A stretch of DNA of 64,000 nucleotides from Actinoplanes teichomyceticus ATCC 31121. Lineage in GTDB: Bacteria; Actinomycetota; Actinomycetes; Mycobacteriales; Micromonosporaceae. A program made the translations under genes and the position numbers. The notes beneath the pieces are model-generated. The model worked only from the letters and a program-made list of their open reading frames with translations, was not told the DNA's origin and made no database searches. Each line of letters starts with the position of its first letter. Position 1 is the first letter of the stretch. Positions 50,267 to 60,015 of this stretch are shown here, piece by piece. The stretch spans positions 310,001-374,000 of the forward strand of contig NZ_CP023865.1 in the NCBI RefSeq assembly GCF_003711105.1. Direction: 5' to 3'.

Positions 50267-51924
50267 TCCACCTGCGGCAGCGGCGGGCCGAGCACGTCGT
50301 CCGCGTCCACGATGGTGTACGCGTACCCCTGCTCGGCCAGGAAGCGCTGCCGGTGCGCGGCGTACTCGGTGTCGATCGTGTCCCGGGACACCACGGTGTA
50401 GAAGTGCGCCTGCCGCCCGTCGCCCTTGGGTCGCAGCACCCGGCCCAGGCGCTGCGCCTCCTCCTGGCGGGAGCCGAACGTGCCGGAGACCTGGACGGCC
50501 ACCGCCGCCTCGGGCAGGTCGATGGAGAAGTTGCCCACCTTCGACAGCACGAGCGTGCGCAGCTCGCCGGAGCGGAACGCGTCGAACAACCGCTCCCGTT
50601 CCCGGTTCGTGGTCGAACCCTCCACGATCGGGGCGTCGAGATATTCGCCCAGCTCGTGCAGTTGGTCGAGGAAACCGCCGATGACCAGCACCTGCTCCTG
50701 CGGATGCCGGCCCACCAGCGCGCGTACCACCGGCAGTTTGGTGCGGGCGGTGGCGGCTACCCGGTAGCGCTCCTCGGCGTCGGTCACCGCGTACGCCATC
50801 CGCTCCGCCTCGGTGAGCGTGACCCGGACCTCGACGCACTCCGCCGGGGCGATCCAGCCCTGCGCCTCGATGTCCTTCCACGGCGCGTCGTACCGCTTCG
50901 GGCCGATCAGCGAGAAGACGTCGCCCTCCCGGCCGTCCTCGCGCACCAGCGTCGCGGTCAGGCCCAGCCGCCGGCGCGCCTGCAGGTCCGCGGTGAACCG
51001 GAAGATCGGCGCGGGCAGCAGGTGCACCTCGTCGTAGATGACCAGTCCCCAGTCCCGGGCGCCGAACAGGTCCAGGTGGGTGAAGGCGCCGCCGCGGCGG
51101 GAGGTGAGCACCTGGTAGGTCGCGATGGTGACCGGCCGGATCTCCTTGCGCTCGCCGCTGTACTCGCCGATCTCCTCCTCGGTCAGCGAGGTACGCGCGA
51201 TCAGCTCCCGCTTCCACTGCCGGCCGGCCACCGTGTTGGTCACCAGGATCAGCGTGGTCGCCCTGGCGGTCGCCATCGCCGCCGCGCCGACCAGGGTCTT
51301 GCCGGCGCCGCAGGGCAGCACCACCACGCCGGAGCCGCCGGCCCAGAAACCGTCCACCGCCTCCCGCTGGTACGACCGCAGCGTCCAGCCGTCCTGCGCC
51401 AGCTCGATCGGGTGCGCCTCGCCGTCGACGTAACCGGCCAGGTCCTCGGCCGGCCAGCCCAGCTTGAGCAGCGCCTGCTTGAGCCGCCCGCGCTCGGACG
51501 GGTGCACCGCGATGGTCTCGTCGTCGATCCGCGCGCCGAGCATCCCGGCCAGCTTCTTCGACTTCGACACCTCCAGCAGCACGAACTTGTCGAGCCCGCG
51601 CAGGACCAGCCCGTGCACCGGGTCGTTGGCCAGTTGCAGCCGGCCGTAGCGGTCCATCGTCTCGGCGACGTCGACCAGCAGGGCGTGCGGTACCGGGTAC
51701 CGGGAGAACTTGATCAGCGCGTCGACCACGCTCTCCGCGTCGTGGCCGGCGGCCCGCGAGTTCCACAACCCCAGCGGGGTCAGCCGGTAGGTGTGCACGT
51801 GCTCCGGCGAGCGCTCCAGCTCGGCGAACGGCGCGATGGCCATCCGGCACGCCTGCGCGTCCGGGTGATCGACTTCCAGAAGCAGGGTCTTGTCCGACTG
51901 CACGATCAGTGGTCCGTTGGTCAC
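50263..51924 (-). CDS. XPB/Ssl2-type DNA repair helicase
   Basis: 553 residues, superfamily 2 helicase. N-terminal damage-recognition-like part with GPLIVQSDKTLLLEVDHPDA; helicase motifs include LRSYQREAVDGFW (Q/Ia region), VVLPCGAGKTLVGAAAM (Walker A), VIYDEVHLLP (DEVH, motif II), GLTATLVREDGREGDVFSLI (motif III and RED loop) and the C-terminal QEEAQRLGRVLRPKGDGRQA (motif VI). Bacterial XPB homologues unwind DNA 3' to 5' and are implicated in repair. GTG 51924 is preferred; the frame extends to 51981. The partner gene upstream (52030) is same-strand and probably co-transcribed. Confidence 0.9.
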   Translation of the reverse strand: MTNGPLIVQSDKTLLLEVDHPDAQACRMAIAPFAELERSPEHVHTYRLTPLGLWNSRAAGHDAESVVDALIKFSRYPVPHALLVDVAETMDRYGRLQLANDPVHGLVLRGLDKFVLLEVSKSKKLAGMLGARIDDETIAVHPSERGRLKQALLKLGWPAEDLAGYVDGEAHPIELAQDGWTLRSYQREAVDGFWAGGSGVVVLPCGAGKTLVGAAAMATARATTLILVTNTVAGRQWKRELIARTSLTEEEIGEYSGERKEIRPVTIATYQVLTSRRGGAFTHLDLFGARDWGLVIYDEVHLLPAPIFRFTADLQARRRLGLTATLVREDGREGDVFSLIGPKRYDAPWKDIEAQGWIAPAECVEVRVTLTEAERMAYAVTDAEERYRVAATARTKLPVVRALVGRHPQEQVLVIGGFLDQLHELGEYLDAPIVEGSTTNRERERLFDAFRSGELRTLVLSKVGNFSIDLPEAAVAVQVSGTFGSRQEEAQRLGRVLRPKGDGRQAHFYTVVSRDTIDTEYAAHRQRFLAEQGYAYTIVDADDVLGPPLPQVD

Positions 51925-52029
51925 CCGTCTGCCCTTCACCGAGCCCACGTCCGGCTCAGCCGTACCCGGGGCTCTTTCCATCGAGCCGAAAAGCCAACCA
52001 ACCAGTCTGCCACGCCGATCTCCGGCGTC

Positions 52030-54417
52030 CTACTCCTCGGTGACCGCCGCGGTGATCCGGTGCAGGGCGAAGGTGTGCAGGCTCTCGCCCCGCTCGTCCT
52101 CGGCGCGCAGGTATCCGGCGCTCAGCGAGACCGGCCGGACCAGGCGGGACAGGGTGGCGCCGTGCGAGTCGACGTACCCCACCCAGACCTTGGCCCGGTC
52201 CCGGACCGCCTGCTGCAGCACCGCCATCGCCTGGCTGTGCTGCTGCACCGCGGTCAGGCCGGGCCCGGCCTGACCGTGCGCGGCCCGCACGGTGACCGGC
52301 GCGCGCCGCGCCGCCCGGGTCGCGATGTCGCCGCGCCGCAACTGCTCCACCACGCCGGCCAGGCGCGGGCCGGACAGCATCGGCGGCCCGGCCGGCTCGG
52401 CGATCCGCGGCGTGCGGGTCGGCGCCCGCCGGGCCTTCGGCCGGGTCAGCACCGCCGCGCCGCCGGCGTCCTCGGCCACCGGCGCGAAACCGGCCTCGCG
52501 CAGCGCGCCCAGCAGCCGGGCCACCGGGCGCGGGCTGACCAGCACGGTCGGCGCGATCCGCCGCAGGTCCAGCCCGGCCACCCGCTTGTCCGAGAGCACC
52601 TCGGCGAGCAGCGCCTCGTCGTCGCTGCGCAGGTAGGAGCCGGCCGAGCCGCTGCGCAGCCCACCGTGCCGCCGGGCGGCGTCGTCGATCAGGTACTCCA
52701 GGGTCTGCGGCACCGGGGTGCGCGACCGCCGGCGGAACACGGCGTGCAGATCGTCGGCGGTGTAGCCGACGTCCAGGGCGCGCCGCACGCTGGCCGGGGT
52801 GACCCGGAAGACGCTGGCCCCGCCGGCCGACTCGGGCTCGGCCAGCACGTCCAGCTCGGCGGCCAGCTCCGGCTCCGGCGGCCCGGGCACCACCACGGTC
52901 AGGTCGGCCTGCACCAGGACGTGGTCGACCGGGGCGGGCAGCAGGTGGTCCAGGGCGCGGACGGCGTCCGCCGGGGCCTCCTCCGGGTGCAGGCCCAGCG
53001 GATCGCTCTCGGCCGGCTCCGGGTCGCTGAGCAGGAGCCTGGCGTACGACGTGAGCGCGCCCAGCCCGGTGATCCCGAGCAGCGCGGCCCCGGTGAAGCC
53101 GTCGCGGTGCCCGAGCTCGCGCCCCCGCGCCCGGCGCGGCGCCTGCCAGGCCAGCAGCGCGAGCAGGTCGTCGACGGCGGGCGCCGCGCCCGGCTCCAGA
53201 TCGGCGAGCGCGTCCAGCGCCTCCCGCCGGGCCTGTGGCGCGCCGGCCCGTTCGGCGTCCGGGGCGAGCGCGTTGATCGGCCGGTCCCGCTCGTCGCGCC
53301 GGCCGACCAGGCCGGGCTGGCGTGTCATGGCCAGCCAGGCCCGGGCCAGCGCCGCCCAGCGCTGCGCCATCCCGGCCGCGCGCCACATGTCGTACGCCCC
53401 GGTGGGCAGGAAGAGGTCCGGCGCCGTGCCGGGCGACCGGTGCCCGCCGGCCTCCGCCTCGCCGAGCAGGCCGGCCGCGTACGCCACCTCGACCAGCAGG
53501 GCCGCGCCCGCTTCGTCCACGCCGGCCGCGCGGGCCAGCCGCTTGAGGTCGCGCACGCCCAGCCCGCCGGTCTTGAGCACCGCGGCCGGCTCGGCCGCCA
53601 GCGCCTCCAGCACCGCCTCGGTGGCGCGCACCGCCTCCATGGTCTGCCCGGCGCCGGCCGAGTCCACCGACTTCGGGTCGCGCACCGGCGCGTCCGGCAG
53701 CGGCGGGAACGGCCGCAGCGCGCCCAGCGGCCCGGTGTCCCGGCGCAGCAGCAGCCCCACCTCGCGGGGCAGCTCGACCAGCTCGCCGTCCGGCCGGGGC
53801 GCCCTTCCGGCCTCCGAGATCGGCACCAGGATGTGCTGGTCGACCAGCCACCGGATGGGTTCGGCCTTGGACTCGCGGCCCAGCGCGCCGACCGGCGGCC
53901 CGGCGGCGAGCCGGTCCAGCACGGCACGGGCGCCCGGCGGCGCGGCCAGCACGGTGCGGCGCAGCTTGGCCCGGTCGGCGACGAGCGCGGCCGCGTGCGC
54001 GTCCAGGTAGTCGGCGGGCCGGCCGAGCCCGGCCGGGTACGGCGAGGTGACCTCGTCGACCGCGCCCACCACCTGGAGCGCGTCGAGCGGGCCGTGCAGC
54101 AGGAAACGCACCCGGAGGCGGTCGATCGCCACCCGCACGTCGTCGGCGGCCACCCCGGTGGCCAGCTCCAGGATGGCGTCCACCGAGGTGAGGGCGGTGT
54201 CCGCGGCGCGGGTGACCCGCGCCGCGTCGAGGATCGTCAGGGTGAACTCGTCCAGCGCGTCCAGGCAGCGGGCGACCGATCCGCGCGACTGCGCGCGCAC
54301 GGCCAGCGCCGAGATGTCGGCGGGCACCGGAACGACCAGGTCAGGGCGCAGTTGAAGGAGCGCGCCCAGCGCCTCGTCGGGCAGCGACCGGAGTTGATCC
54401 GCAAATGTGGTGGCCAT
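52030..54417 (-). CDS. Helicase-associated protein with C-terminal WYL-like domain
   Basis: 795 residues. LRSLPDEALGALLQLRPDLV opens an XPB/Ssl2 N-terminal-like winged-helix region; VDHVLVQADLTVVVPGPPEP and ELDVLAEPESAGGASVFRVT belong to the helicase C3-type domain. The end, AVRDRAKVWVGYVDSHGATL and LVRPVSLSAGYLRAEDE, looks like a WYL ligand-sensing domain. It has no ATPase motifs. Such proteins accompany XPB genes in actinobacteria, so a complex or a regulatory link is inferred. Start: TAGCGT then 8 nt, then ATG 54417, apparently leaderless; TTG 54426 is less likely. Confidence 0.78.
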   Translation of the reverse strand: MATTFADQLRSLPDEALGALLQLRPDLVVPVPADISALAVRAQSRGSVARCLDALDEFTLTILDAARVTRAADTALTSVDAILELATGVAADDVRVAIDRLRVRFLLHGPLDALQVVGAVDEVTSPYPAGLGRPADYLDAHAAALVADRAKLRRTVLAAPPGARAVLDRLAAGPPVGALGRESKAEPIRWLVDQHILVPISEAGRAPRPDGELVELPREVGLLLRRDTGPLGALRPFPPLPDAPVRDPKSVDSAGAGQTMEAVRATEAVLEALAAEPAAVLKTGGLGVRDLKRLARAAGVDEAGAALLVEVAYAAGLLGEAEAGGHRSPGTAPDLFLPTGAYDMWRAAGMAQRWAALARAWLAMTRQPGLVGRRDERDRPINALAPDAERAGAPQARREALDALADLEPGAAPAVDDLLALLAWQAPRRARGRELGHRDGFTGAALLGITGLGALTSYARLLLSDPEPAESDPLGLHPEEAPADAVRALDHLLPAPVDHVLVQADLTVVVPGPPEPELAAELDVLAEPESAGGASVFRVTPASVRRALDVGYTADDLHAVFRRRSRTPVPQTLEYLIDDAARRHGGLRSGSAGSYLRSDDEALLAEVLSDKRVAGLDLRRIAPTVLVSPRPVARLLGALREAGFAPVAEDAGGAAVLTRPKARRAPTRTPRIAEPAGPPMLSGPRLAGVVEQLRRGDIATRAARRAPVTVRAAHGQAGPGLTAVQQHSQAMAVLQQAVRDRAKVWVGYVDSHGATLSRLVRPVSLSAGYLRAEDERGESLHTFALHRITAAVTEE

Positions 54418-54495
54418 CGTCTTCAACGCTAACGTTCATGGGACGATGGTGACGGGTCCGGGCGTGGCCGGACCTCGATCAGAGGAGGACCGAAC

Positions 54496-54696
54496 GTGGC
54501 GTCAGAGGGCAAGCTGCCGGGCACCCAGGTGTCGAAGACTAGGGGCGGCCAGGGGCGTGGCGTCGACATGAAGGGTCAGCTGCACGTCTCCGAGCTGGTC
54601 TCCGACCGTGCGGCCGCGCCGTCGCCGTTCGGCGACGACCAGACCTTCCCGCTGCCGGTGGAGAGCCTGCGCTACCACGAGTCCCACGGCCAGTGA
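54496..54696 (+). CDS. Small conserved-looking acidic/basic protein, unknown
   Basis: 66 residues from GTG 54496 with GGAGGA 6-7 nt upstream. KTRGGQGRGVDMKGQLHVSE and SPFGDDQTFPLPVESLRYHE are the distinctive parts. Disordered in appearance, no family recognised. It lies 28 bp before the HAD gene and is probably in its operon. Confidence 0.65.
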   Translation: MASEGKLPGTQVSKTRGGQGRGVDMKGQLHVSELVSDRAAAPSPFGDDQTFPLPVESLRYHESHGQ

Positions 54697-54724
54697 CCCG
54701 GTCCGGCCCGCGGGGCCGCCGGGC

Positions 54725-55351
54725 ATGACCGCGGCGGTCGGCTTCGACCTGGACATGACCCTGATCGACTCCCGGCCGGGGATCCGGGCCGCGTACCACG
54801 CGCTCACCGCCGAGACCGGCGTCTTCGTCGACGCCGACCTGGCGGTGAGCCGGCTGGGTCCGCCGTTGCGGACCGAGTTGCGCCACTGGTTCCCGCCCGA
54901 GGACGTGGAGGCCGCGGTCACCACCTACCGGGCGCTCTACCCGGCGTACGCGATCGAGCCGTCCGTGCCGACCCCGGGCGCCGTGGCGGCGCTCGCCGCG
55001 GTCCGCTCGGCCGGGTTGCGGGTGGTCGTGGTCACCTCGAAACTGGGCCGGCTGGCCCGGTTGCATCTCGACCATCTGGGCATGCGGGTCGACGAGCTGG
55101 CCGGTGACCTGTTCGCCGAGGGCAAGGCGGCCGCGCTGGTGCAGCACGGGGTGCGGTGGTTCGTCGGGGATCACCGGGCGGACATGGTGGCCGCGCGCAC
55201 GGCCGGGGTGCCGGGGATCGGCGTGGTCACCGGGCCGTGCCCGGCGGACGAGCTCCGGGCGGCCGGAGCGTCGTACGTGTTGCCCGATCTGACCGAATTC
55301 CCGGCACTTCTGGAGCAGATTGCAGTTGGGTCCGGGCCTGGAGCTGGATAG
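54725..55351 (+). CDS. HAD-family phosphatase
   Basis: 208 residues. HAD motif I VGFDLDMTLIDS with nucleophile Asp at residue 8, motif II VVTSKLGR, and motif III/IV FVGDHRADMVAARTAG. A cap of about 60 residues after motif I places it with phosphoglycolate-phosphatase-like enzymes. Substrate unknown. It lies 46 bp before the cold-shock gene. Confidence 0.88.
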   Translation: MTAAVGFDLDMTLIDSRPGIRAAYHALTAETGVFVDADLAVSRLGPPLRTELRHWFPPEDVEAAVTTYRALYPAYAIEPSVPTPGAVAALAAVRSAGLRVVVVTSKLGRLARLHLDHLGMRVDELAGDLFAEGKAAALVQHGVRWFVGDHRADMVAARTAGVPGIGVVTGPCPADELRAAGASYVLPDLTEFPALLEQIAVGSGPGAG

Positions 55352-55397
55352 GCTCCCCGTGAGCAGTTGTGTCCATTGAGTGAAGTTGAGGTCAGCG

Positions 55398-55784
55398 GTG
55401 CCCACGGGTCGAGTGAAGTGGTACGACGCGACGAAGGGATTCGGATTCGTCACCAGTGATGAGGGCGGAGACGTGTTCCTGCCCAAGGGTGCGCTGCCGG
55501 CGGGGGTCACCGACCTGAAGACGGGCCAGCGGATCGAGTTCGGCGTGGTGGACAGCCGCAAGGGCGCCCAAGCCCTCGGTGTGAAGCTGCTGGACGCCCC
55601 GCCGTCGCTGGCCGAGCTGCGCCGGCGCCCGCCGGAGGAGATGGCCAGCATGATCGAAGACATGATCAAGGTGCTGGAGAACACCGTGCAGCCGGCCCTG
55701 CAGCGCGGCCGCTACCCGGACAAGAAGACCTCGCTGAAGATCGCGCAGCTGGTGCACGCGGTCGCCCGCGAGTTCGAGATCTAG
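55398..55784 (+). CDS. Cold-shock domain protein with C-terminal extension
   Basis: 128 residues. The cold-shock domain fills residues 1-65: GRVKWYDATKGFGFVTSDEG (RNP1 KGFGFV) and DVFLPKGAL (RNP2-like). A helical extension of about 60 residues follows (MASMIEDMIKVLENTVQPAL), which is characteristic of the actinobacterial long form found beside mqnD. Binds single-stranded RNA or DNA. GAGGT lies before GTG 55398. Convergent with mqnD, 3 bp apart. Confidence 0.9.
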   Translation: MPTGRVKWYDATKGFGFVTSDEGGDVFLPKGALPAGVTDLKTGQRIEFGVVDSRKGAQALGVKLLDAPPSLAELRRRPPEEMASMIEDMIKVLENTVQPALQRGRYPDKKTSLKIAQLVHAVAREFEI

Positions 55785-55787
55785 GCT

Positions 55788-56612
55788 TCACCCTTTCGCG
55801 CCGGCGAAGGCCGGCACGGCAGGCGTCAGACCCGCCGCCGCCGCACGCCCGAGCAGGGCGTCGGCGGCGGCGAGCCCGTCTTCGCCCAGGTCCAGGGTGA
55901 ATTCGTTGACGTAGAGCTCGATGTGCTGCTTGACCACGGCCGGTTCCATCTCCTGCGCGTTGGCGAGGATGAACTCCTGGCTGGCGGCCGGGTCCAGCCA
56001 GCCGTGGCGCAGCGACCCGCGGATCCACCCGGTCGCCTCGGCCGGGTCGACGGCGCCCTTCTTCGCCAGGATCGCGCCGAGCGGGATCGGCAGGCCGGTG
56101 TCCGCCTCCCACCACTCGCCCAGGTCGGCCAGGGCGGTCAGGCCGTAGCGCTGGTAGGTGAAGCGGGCCTCGTGGATGACCAGGCCGGCGTCGTACCGCC
56201 CGGCGGCCACCCCGGGCATGATCTGGTGGAACGGCACCACCTCGATCCGGGCCGGCGGGTGCCCGGCCGACCAGAGCCGCATCAGCAGGTACGCCGTCGT
56301 GCGGTCGCCGGGCACCGCCACGGTGGCGCCGGTCAGGTCGGCGCGCTGCCCCCGGGTCAGCACCAGCGGTCCGCAGCCGCGGCCCAGCGCGCCGCCGCAG
56401 GGCAGCAGATCGTAGGAGTCCAGCAGCCACGGCAGCGCCGCGTAACTCACCTTGACCAGGTCGAACTGGCCGCGTTCGGCGGCCGTGTTGGTCACGTCCA
56501 CGTCCGCGAAGGTCAGGTCGATGCCGGGCGCGCCGGGGACCAGGCCGTGAATCAGGGCATGGAAGACGAACGTGTCGTTCGGGCAGGGGGAGACCGCGAG
56601 GGAGAGCGCCAC
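55788..56612 (-). CDS. mqnD: 1,4-dihydroxy-6-naphthoate synthase
   Basis: 274 residues of the MqnA/MqnD family with a periplasmic-binding-protein fold. LAVSPCPNDTFVFHALIHGL is the MqnD N-terminal signature; GGALGRGCGPLVLTR and LVIHEARFTYQRYGL are further conserved parts. It converts cyclic de-hypoxanthine futalosine to 1,4-dihydroxy-6-naphthoate in the futalosine pathway of menaquinone synthesis. The pathway enzyme MqnB (futalosine hydrolase) appears at the right edge of the window on the same strand. Confidence 0.93.
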   Translation of the reverse strand: MALSLAVSPCPNDTFVFHALIHGLVPGAPGIDLTFADVDVTNTAAERGQFDLVKVSYAALPWLLDSYDLLPCGGALGRGCGPLVLTRGQRADLTGATVAVPGDRTTAYLLMRLWSAGHPPARIEVVPFHQIMPGVAAGRYDAGLVIHEARFTYQRYGLTALADLGEWWEADTGLPIPLGAILAKKGAVDPAEATGWIRGSLRHGWLDPAASQEFILANAQEMEPAVVKQHIELYVNEFTLDLGEDGLAAADALLGRAAAAGLTPAVPAFAGAKG

Positions 56613-56783
56613 GGGTCAACGCTAGTCCGGCCCCGTGCGGGACGCCCCGGGGGTTGCTTGTCCAGTGCGCCACACCGCATGTTGCCGCAGAGAAGAATAT
56701 TCACATTCATCTCTGGCATTAACGGCATGTGAATTTCTACACTCCGCCTTGACGGATCATCTGATCTACCAAGGGGGTGTGCC

Positions 56784-58812
56784 GTGGTTCGTAAGCTGCT
56801 CGCCGGCGTCCTGGTACTGGGCCTCGTCGGCGGACTGTCCGCGCCCGCCGAGGCGGCGGCGACCTGGACGCCCGCCTACGACCTGGAGGGCGCGTGCGTC
56901 ACCCTGCAGGCCTTCAACGGATCCAGCTCGCTCGGCTACGTCGTCAAGGACACCGTCGGGTACGGCTTCACCGGCACGGCGTCGAAGGCCGAGCCGTTCC
57001 GGTTCGAGGCCACCCAGCTCGGCCGGTACACACTGCGTGACCACACCGGCGCGCCGCCGTACCAGAGCATGCTCGGCTGGGTGTGGGCCGGCGACGCGTA
57101 CGGGGAGCGCTCGGACTGGACGGTGACCTCCTCCGCCGGCAGGTACCGGCTGGTCAGCACGGCCACCGGGCAGCAGATGGGGTCGTACCTGGGCGGGCTC
57201 GGCGCGGGCAGCGCGACCATGGTGCTGACCCCGGCGAGCGGCTGCGCGGCGATCCCGGACATCGCCACCGGGGTGAGCGGCGCCCCCGGCCCCGCGGTGG
57301 ACTCCGCGGGCCGGCTGGTCGGCTGGATCGACGCGCACGCGCACGTCACCGCCGCCGCGGCGTTCGGCGGATCGATGCACTGCGGGGACGCGTACGCGGC
57401 CGGCGGCGCCCCCGGTCGCGCTGGCCGGCTGCCCCTCGCACGCCACCCTGGGCTGGGGCGCGCTGCTGGAGGCGATCATCGCCGGCACCGATCCGATCAA
57501 CTCGTCCGAGCGCGGCTGGCCGTCGTTCACCGACTGGCCGCAGCCGGACACGATGCTCCACGAGGCGTCGTACTTCCGCAGCCTGGAACGCGCCTGGCAG
57601 TCCGGCCAGCGGGTGCTCAACGTGCTGCTGGTGGCCAACCGGGTGATCTGCGGGCTGACCGCGCAGCACACCTCCTGCGACGAGATGGACCAGATCCGGG
57701 CGCAGGCGGCGTACCTGCGCGGGATGCAGGACTACATCGACGCCCGCAGCGGCGGCCCGGGCCGCGGGTGGTTCCGGCTGGCCACCACGCCGGCCGAGGT
57801 ACGGGCCATCGCCGCGCAGGGCAAACTGGCGGTCACCATCGGCGTGGAGAACTCGGAGATCTTCGGCTGCCGCGAGATCGGCGACGTGCCGCAGTGCACC
57901 ACCGCCGACATCGACGCCGGGCTGGCCGAGCTGCAGGGCATCGGGGTCAGCGGCCTCTACCCGGTGCACAAGTTCGACAACGCGTTCGGCGGCACCCGGT
58001 TCGACTCCGGCGTCAACGGGGCCGCGGTGAACGCCGGCAACCTGCTGTCCACCGGGCACTGGTGGCAGGCGACCAGCTGCACCGGCCCGTCCGACAACGA
58101 GCAGCCGCTGGTCAGCGACGACCTGGCCAAGCTCCTCGAACTCGGCGTCGAGCTGCCGGCCGGGACGATCCTGCCGGTCTACCCGAGCGGGAAGATCTGC
58201 AACGTCCGCGGGCTGACCACGCTCGGGCGGTACCTGATCCAGAAGATGATGGACCGGGGCATGATCATCCATGTCGACCACATGAGCGTGCGGACCGCGA
58301 CCGCGGTGCTCGACATGGCCGAGCGGGCCGGGTACGCCGGGGTCGCCTCGGTGCACACCTGGAGCGACCGGGCCCTGGTGAACCGGCTGCTCGGGGTCGG
58401 CGGGTTCGTCGCGTCGTACGCGTTCGCCGCCACCGACGACGGCACCGGCACCCCGACGTTCCTCGACGAGTGGCGGGCCAACCGGGCGCTCGCCAACGGC
58501 GGCCGGATCACCGGGTACGGCGTCGGCTCCGACGTCAACGGGCTGGGCCCGCAGGCCGAACCCCGCCGCAGCGCCGGAAGCAGCCCGCTCGCCTACCCGT
58601 TCACCGCGCTGAACGGGACGACGGTCGCCAAGCAGGTCTGGGGCACCCGCACCTTCGACCTGAACACCGACGGCGTCGCCCAGTACGGGCTGTACGCCGA
58701 CTGGATCACCGACCTGGTGGACCAGGCCGGAGCGGACCGGGCGCTGCTCGCCCGGCAGTTGATGAGCGGGGCCGAGGCGTACGTCGCGATGTGGGAGCGG
58801 GCCCGCGCGTGA
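56784..58812 (+). pseudogene. Secreted dipeptidase-like metallohydrolase, frameshifted
   Basis: Signal peptide (MVRKLLAGVLVLGLVGGLSA, GTG start with AAGGGGG upstream), a beta-rich N-terminal domain, then WIDAHAHVTAAAAFGG (metal-binding HxH), HVDHMSVRTATAV, ASVHTWSDRALVN and GYGVGSDVNGLGP of an amidohydrolase/renal-dipeptidase-like TIM barrel. The frame breaks at the C5 run 57409-57413: removing one C joins ...AAGGAP to VALAGCPSHATLGWGALLEA without other damage, giving about 675 residues. It is a pseudogene, a phase-variable tract or a sequencing error. The downstream MFS gene overlaps its stop as GTGA. Confidence 0.7.
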
Positions 58813-60005
58813 CCGATACCGTCACCGGCGCGCCGGTGCGCACCCGGTGGATGGTCGCGTACGCGCTGGCCATGACCGGGGTGGCGGCGGGCTGGTTCGG
58901 GCCGATCCAGATCCTGCTGCCCGAGCAGGCCGAGCGGCTCGCCGGTGCGGACGGCAAGGAGGCGCTGCTCGCGCTGGTGACCGCGACCGGCGCGGCCGCC
59001 TCCCTGGTCGCCAACCCGGTCTGGGGCGCCCTGTCCGACCGGATGGGCGCCCGGCGCCGGCCGATCCTCGTGGCCGGCGCCGGGCTCGGCGTCGCCGGGC
59101 TGCTGGTGCTGGCCGGGGCCGGGTCCACCGGCGTCATGGTCACCGGCTGGGTGCTGGTCCAGGCCGGGCTGAACGGCCCACTCGCCGCGCTGGCCGCGAT
59201 GATCGGCGACCGGGTGCCGGAGCGGCAGCGCGGCACGGTCGGCGCCCTGTTCGGCGTCGCGCAGATCGCCGGGGTGCTGCTCGGCACCGCCCTGGCGGTC
59301 GTGACCGGCCAGGGCGCGCCCGGCTACCTCGCGGTGGCCGTGGCGGTGCCCGCGCTCGGACTCGCGCTGCTGCTGACGCACCGCTCCCCGGGCGCCGCGC
59401 CGGTCGCCCGGGCGCCGGTCCGGTGGGCGGTCCTGCTCCGGCCCGGCGCCCGGTTCGCCTGGGCCTGGCTGATCCGGTTCCTGCTCAACCTGGTCAACGC
59501 GCTGATGTTGGTCTATCTCTTCTACTTCCTGTCCGACCGGGTCCGGGTGGCCGACGCGGCGCTCTGGGTGCTCGTGCTGACCGTGGTCAACGTGCTGTTC
59601 GCCGGGCTGGTCGGGTTCGCCGGCGGGGTGCTGTCGGACCGCTGGGCACGCCGCCGGGTGTTCGTCGCGGCAGGCGCGGTCACCCTGGCCGCCGGGGCCG
59701 TGCTGCTCGCCCTGGTCCCGGTGGCGCCGGTGGTGATCGTGGCATCGGTGCTCGTCGGGGCCGGATGGGGCGCCTACGTCGCGGTCGACATGGCGGTGCT
59801 CACGCACGTGCTGCCGGACTCCGGGACCCGGGCCACCATGCTCGGGGTCGCCAACATCGCCGGAACCCTGCCGCAGCTGCTCGCCCCGGTGCTCGCCGCG
59901 CCGCTGGTCACCTCGCCCGGCGGCTATCGCAGCCTCTACCTGCTCACCGCCGTTCTCGCGCTGCTCGCCCTGGCACTCCTGCCGCGGCTGCGCGCACTGC
60001 CCTGA
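58809..60005 (+). CDS. MFS transporter (sugar/GPH-like)
   Basis: 398 residues, 12 helices. WFGPIQILLPEQAERLAGAD in the first loop and LSDRMGARRRPILVAGAG (motif A) resemble SLC45/MFS transporters found beside GH1 glucosidases. Start GTG overlaps the dipeptidase-like stop by 4 bases, and the GH1 gene follows after 10 bp, so the three form an operon. Import of a glycoside for the GH1 enzyme is the likely role. Confidence 0.82.
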   Translation: MTDTVTGAPVRTRWMVAYALAMTGVAAGWFGPIQILLPEQAERLAGADGKEALLALVTATGAAASLVANPVWGALSDRMGARRRPILVAGAGLGVAGLLVLAGAGSTGVMVTGWVLVQAGLNGPLAALAAMIGDRVPERQRGTVGALFGVAQIAGVLLGTALAVVTGQGAPGYLAVAVAVPALGLALLLTHRSPGAAPVARAPVRWAVLLRPGARFAWAWLIRFLLNLVNALMLVYLFYFLSDRVRVADAALWVLVLTVVNVLFAGLVGFAGGVLSDRWARRRVFVAAGAVTLAAGAVLLALVPVAPVVIVASVLVGAGWGAYVAVDMAVLTHVLPDSGTRATMLGVANIAGTLPQLLAPVLAAPLVTSPGGYRSLYLLTAVLALLALALLPRLRALP

Positions 60006-60015
60006 AAGGACCCGC

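Noticed and set aside
50185..54432. A 1415-codon plus-strand open frame across the two helicase genes
   Set aside because: It is antisense to XPB and its partner, rich in Arg/Gly/Pro/His, without domains. Long antisense frames are expected in GC-rich genes.
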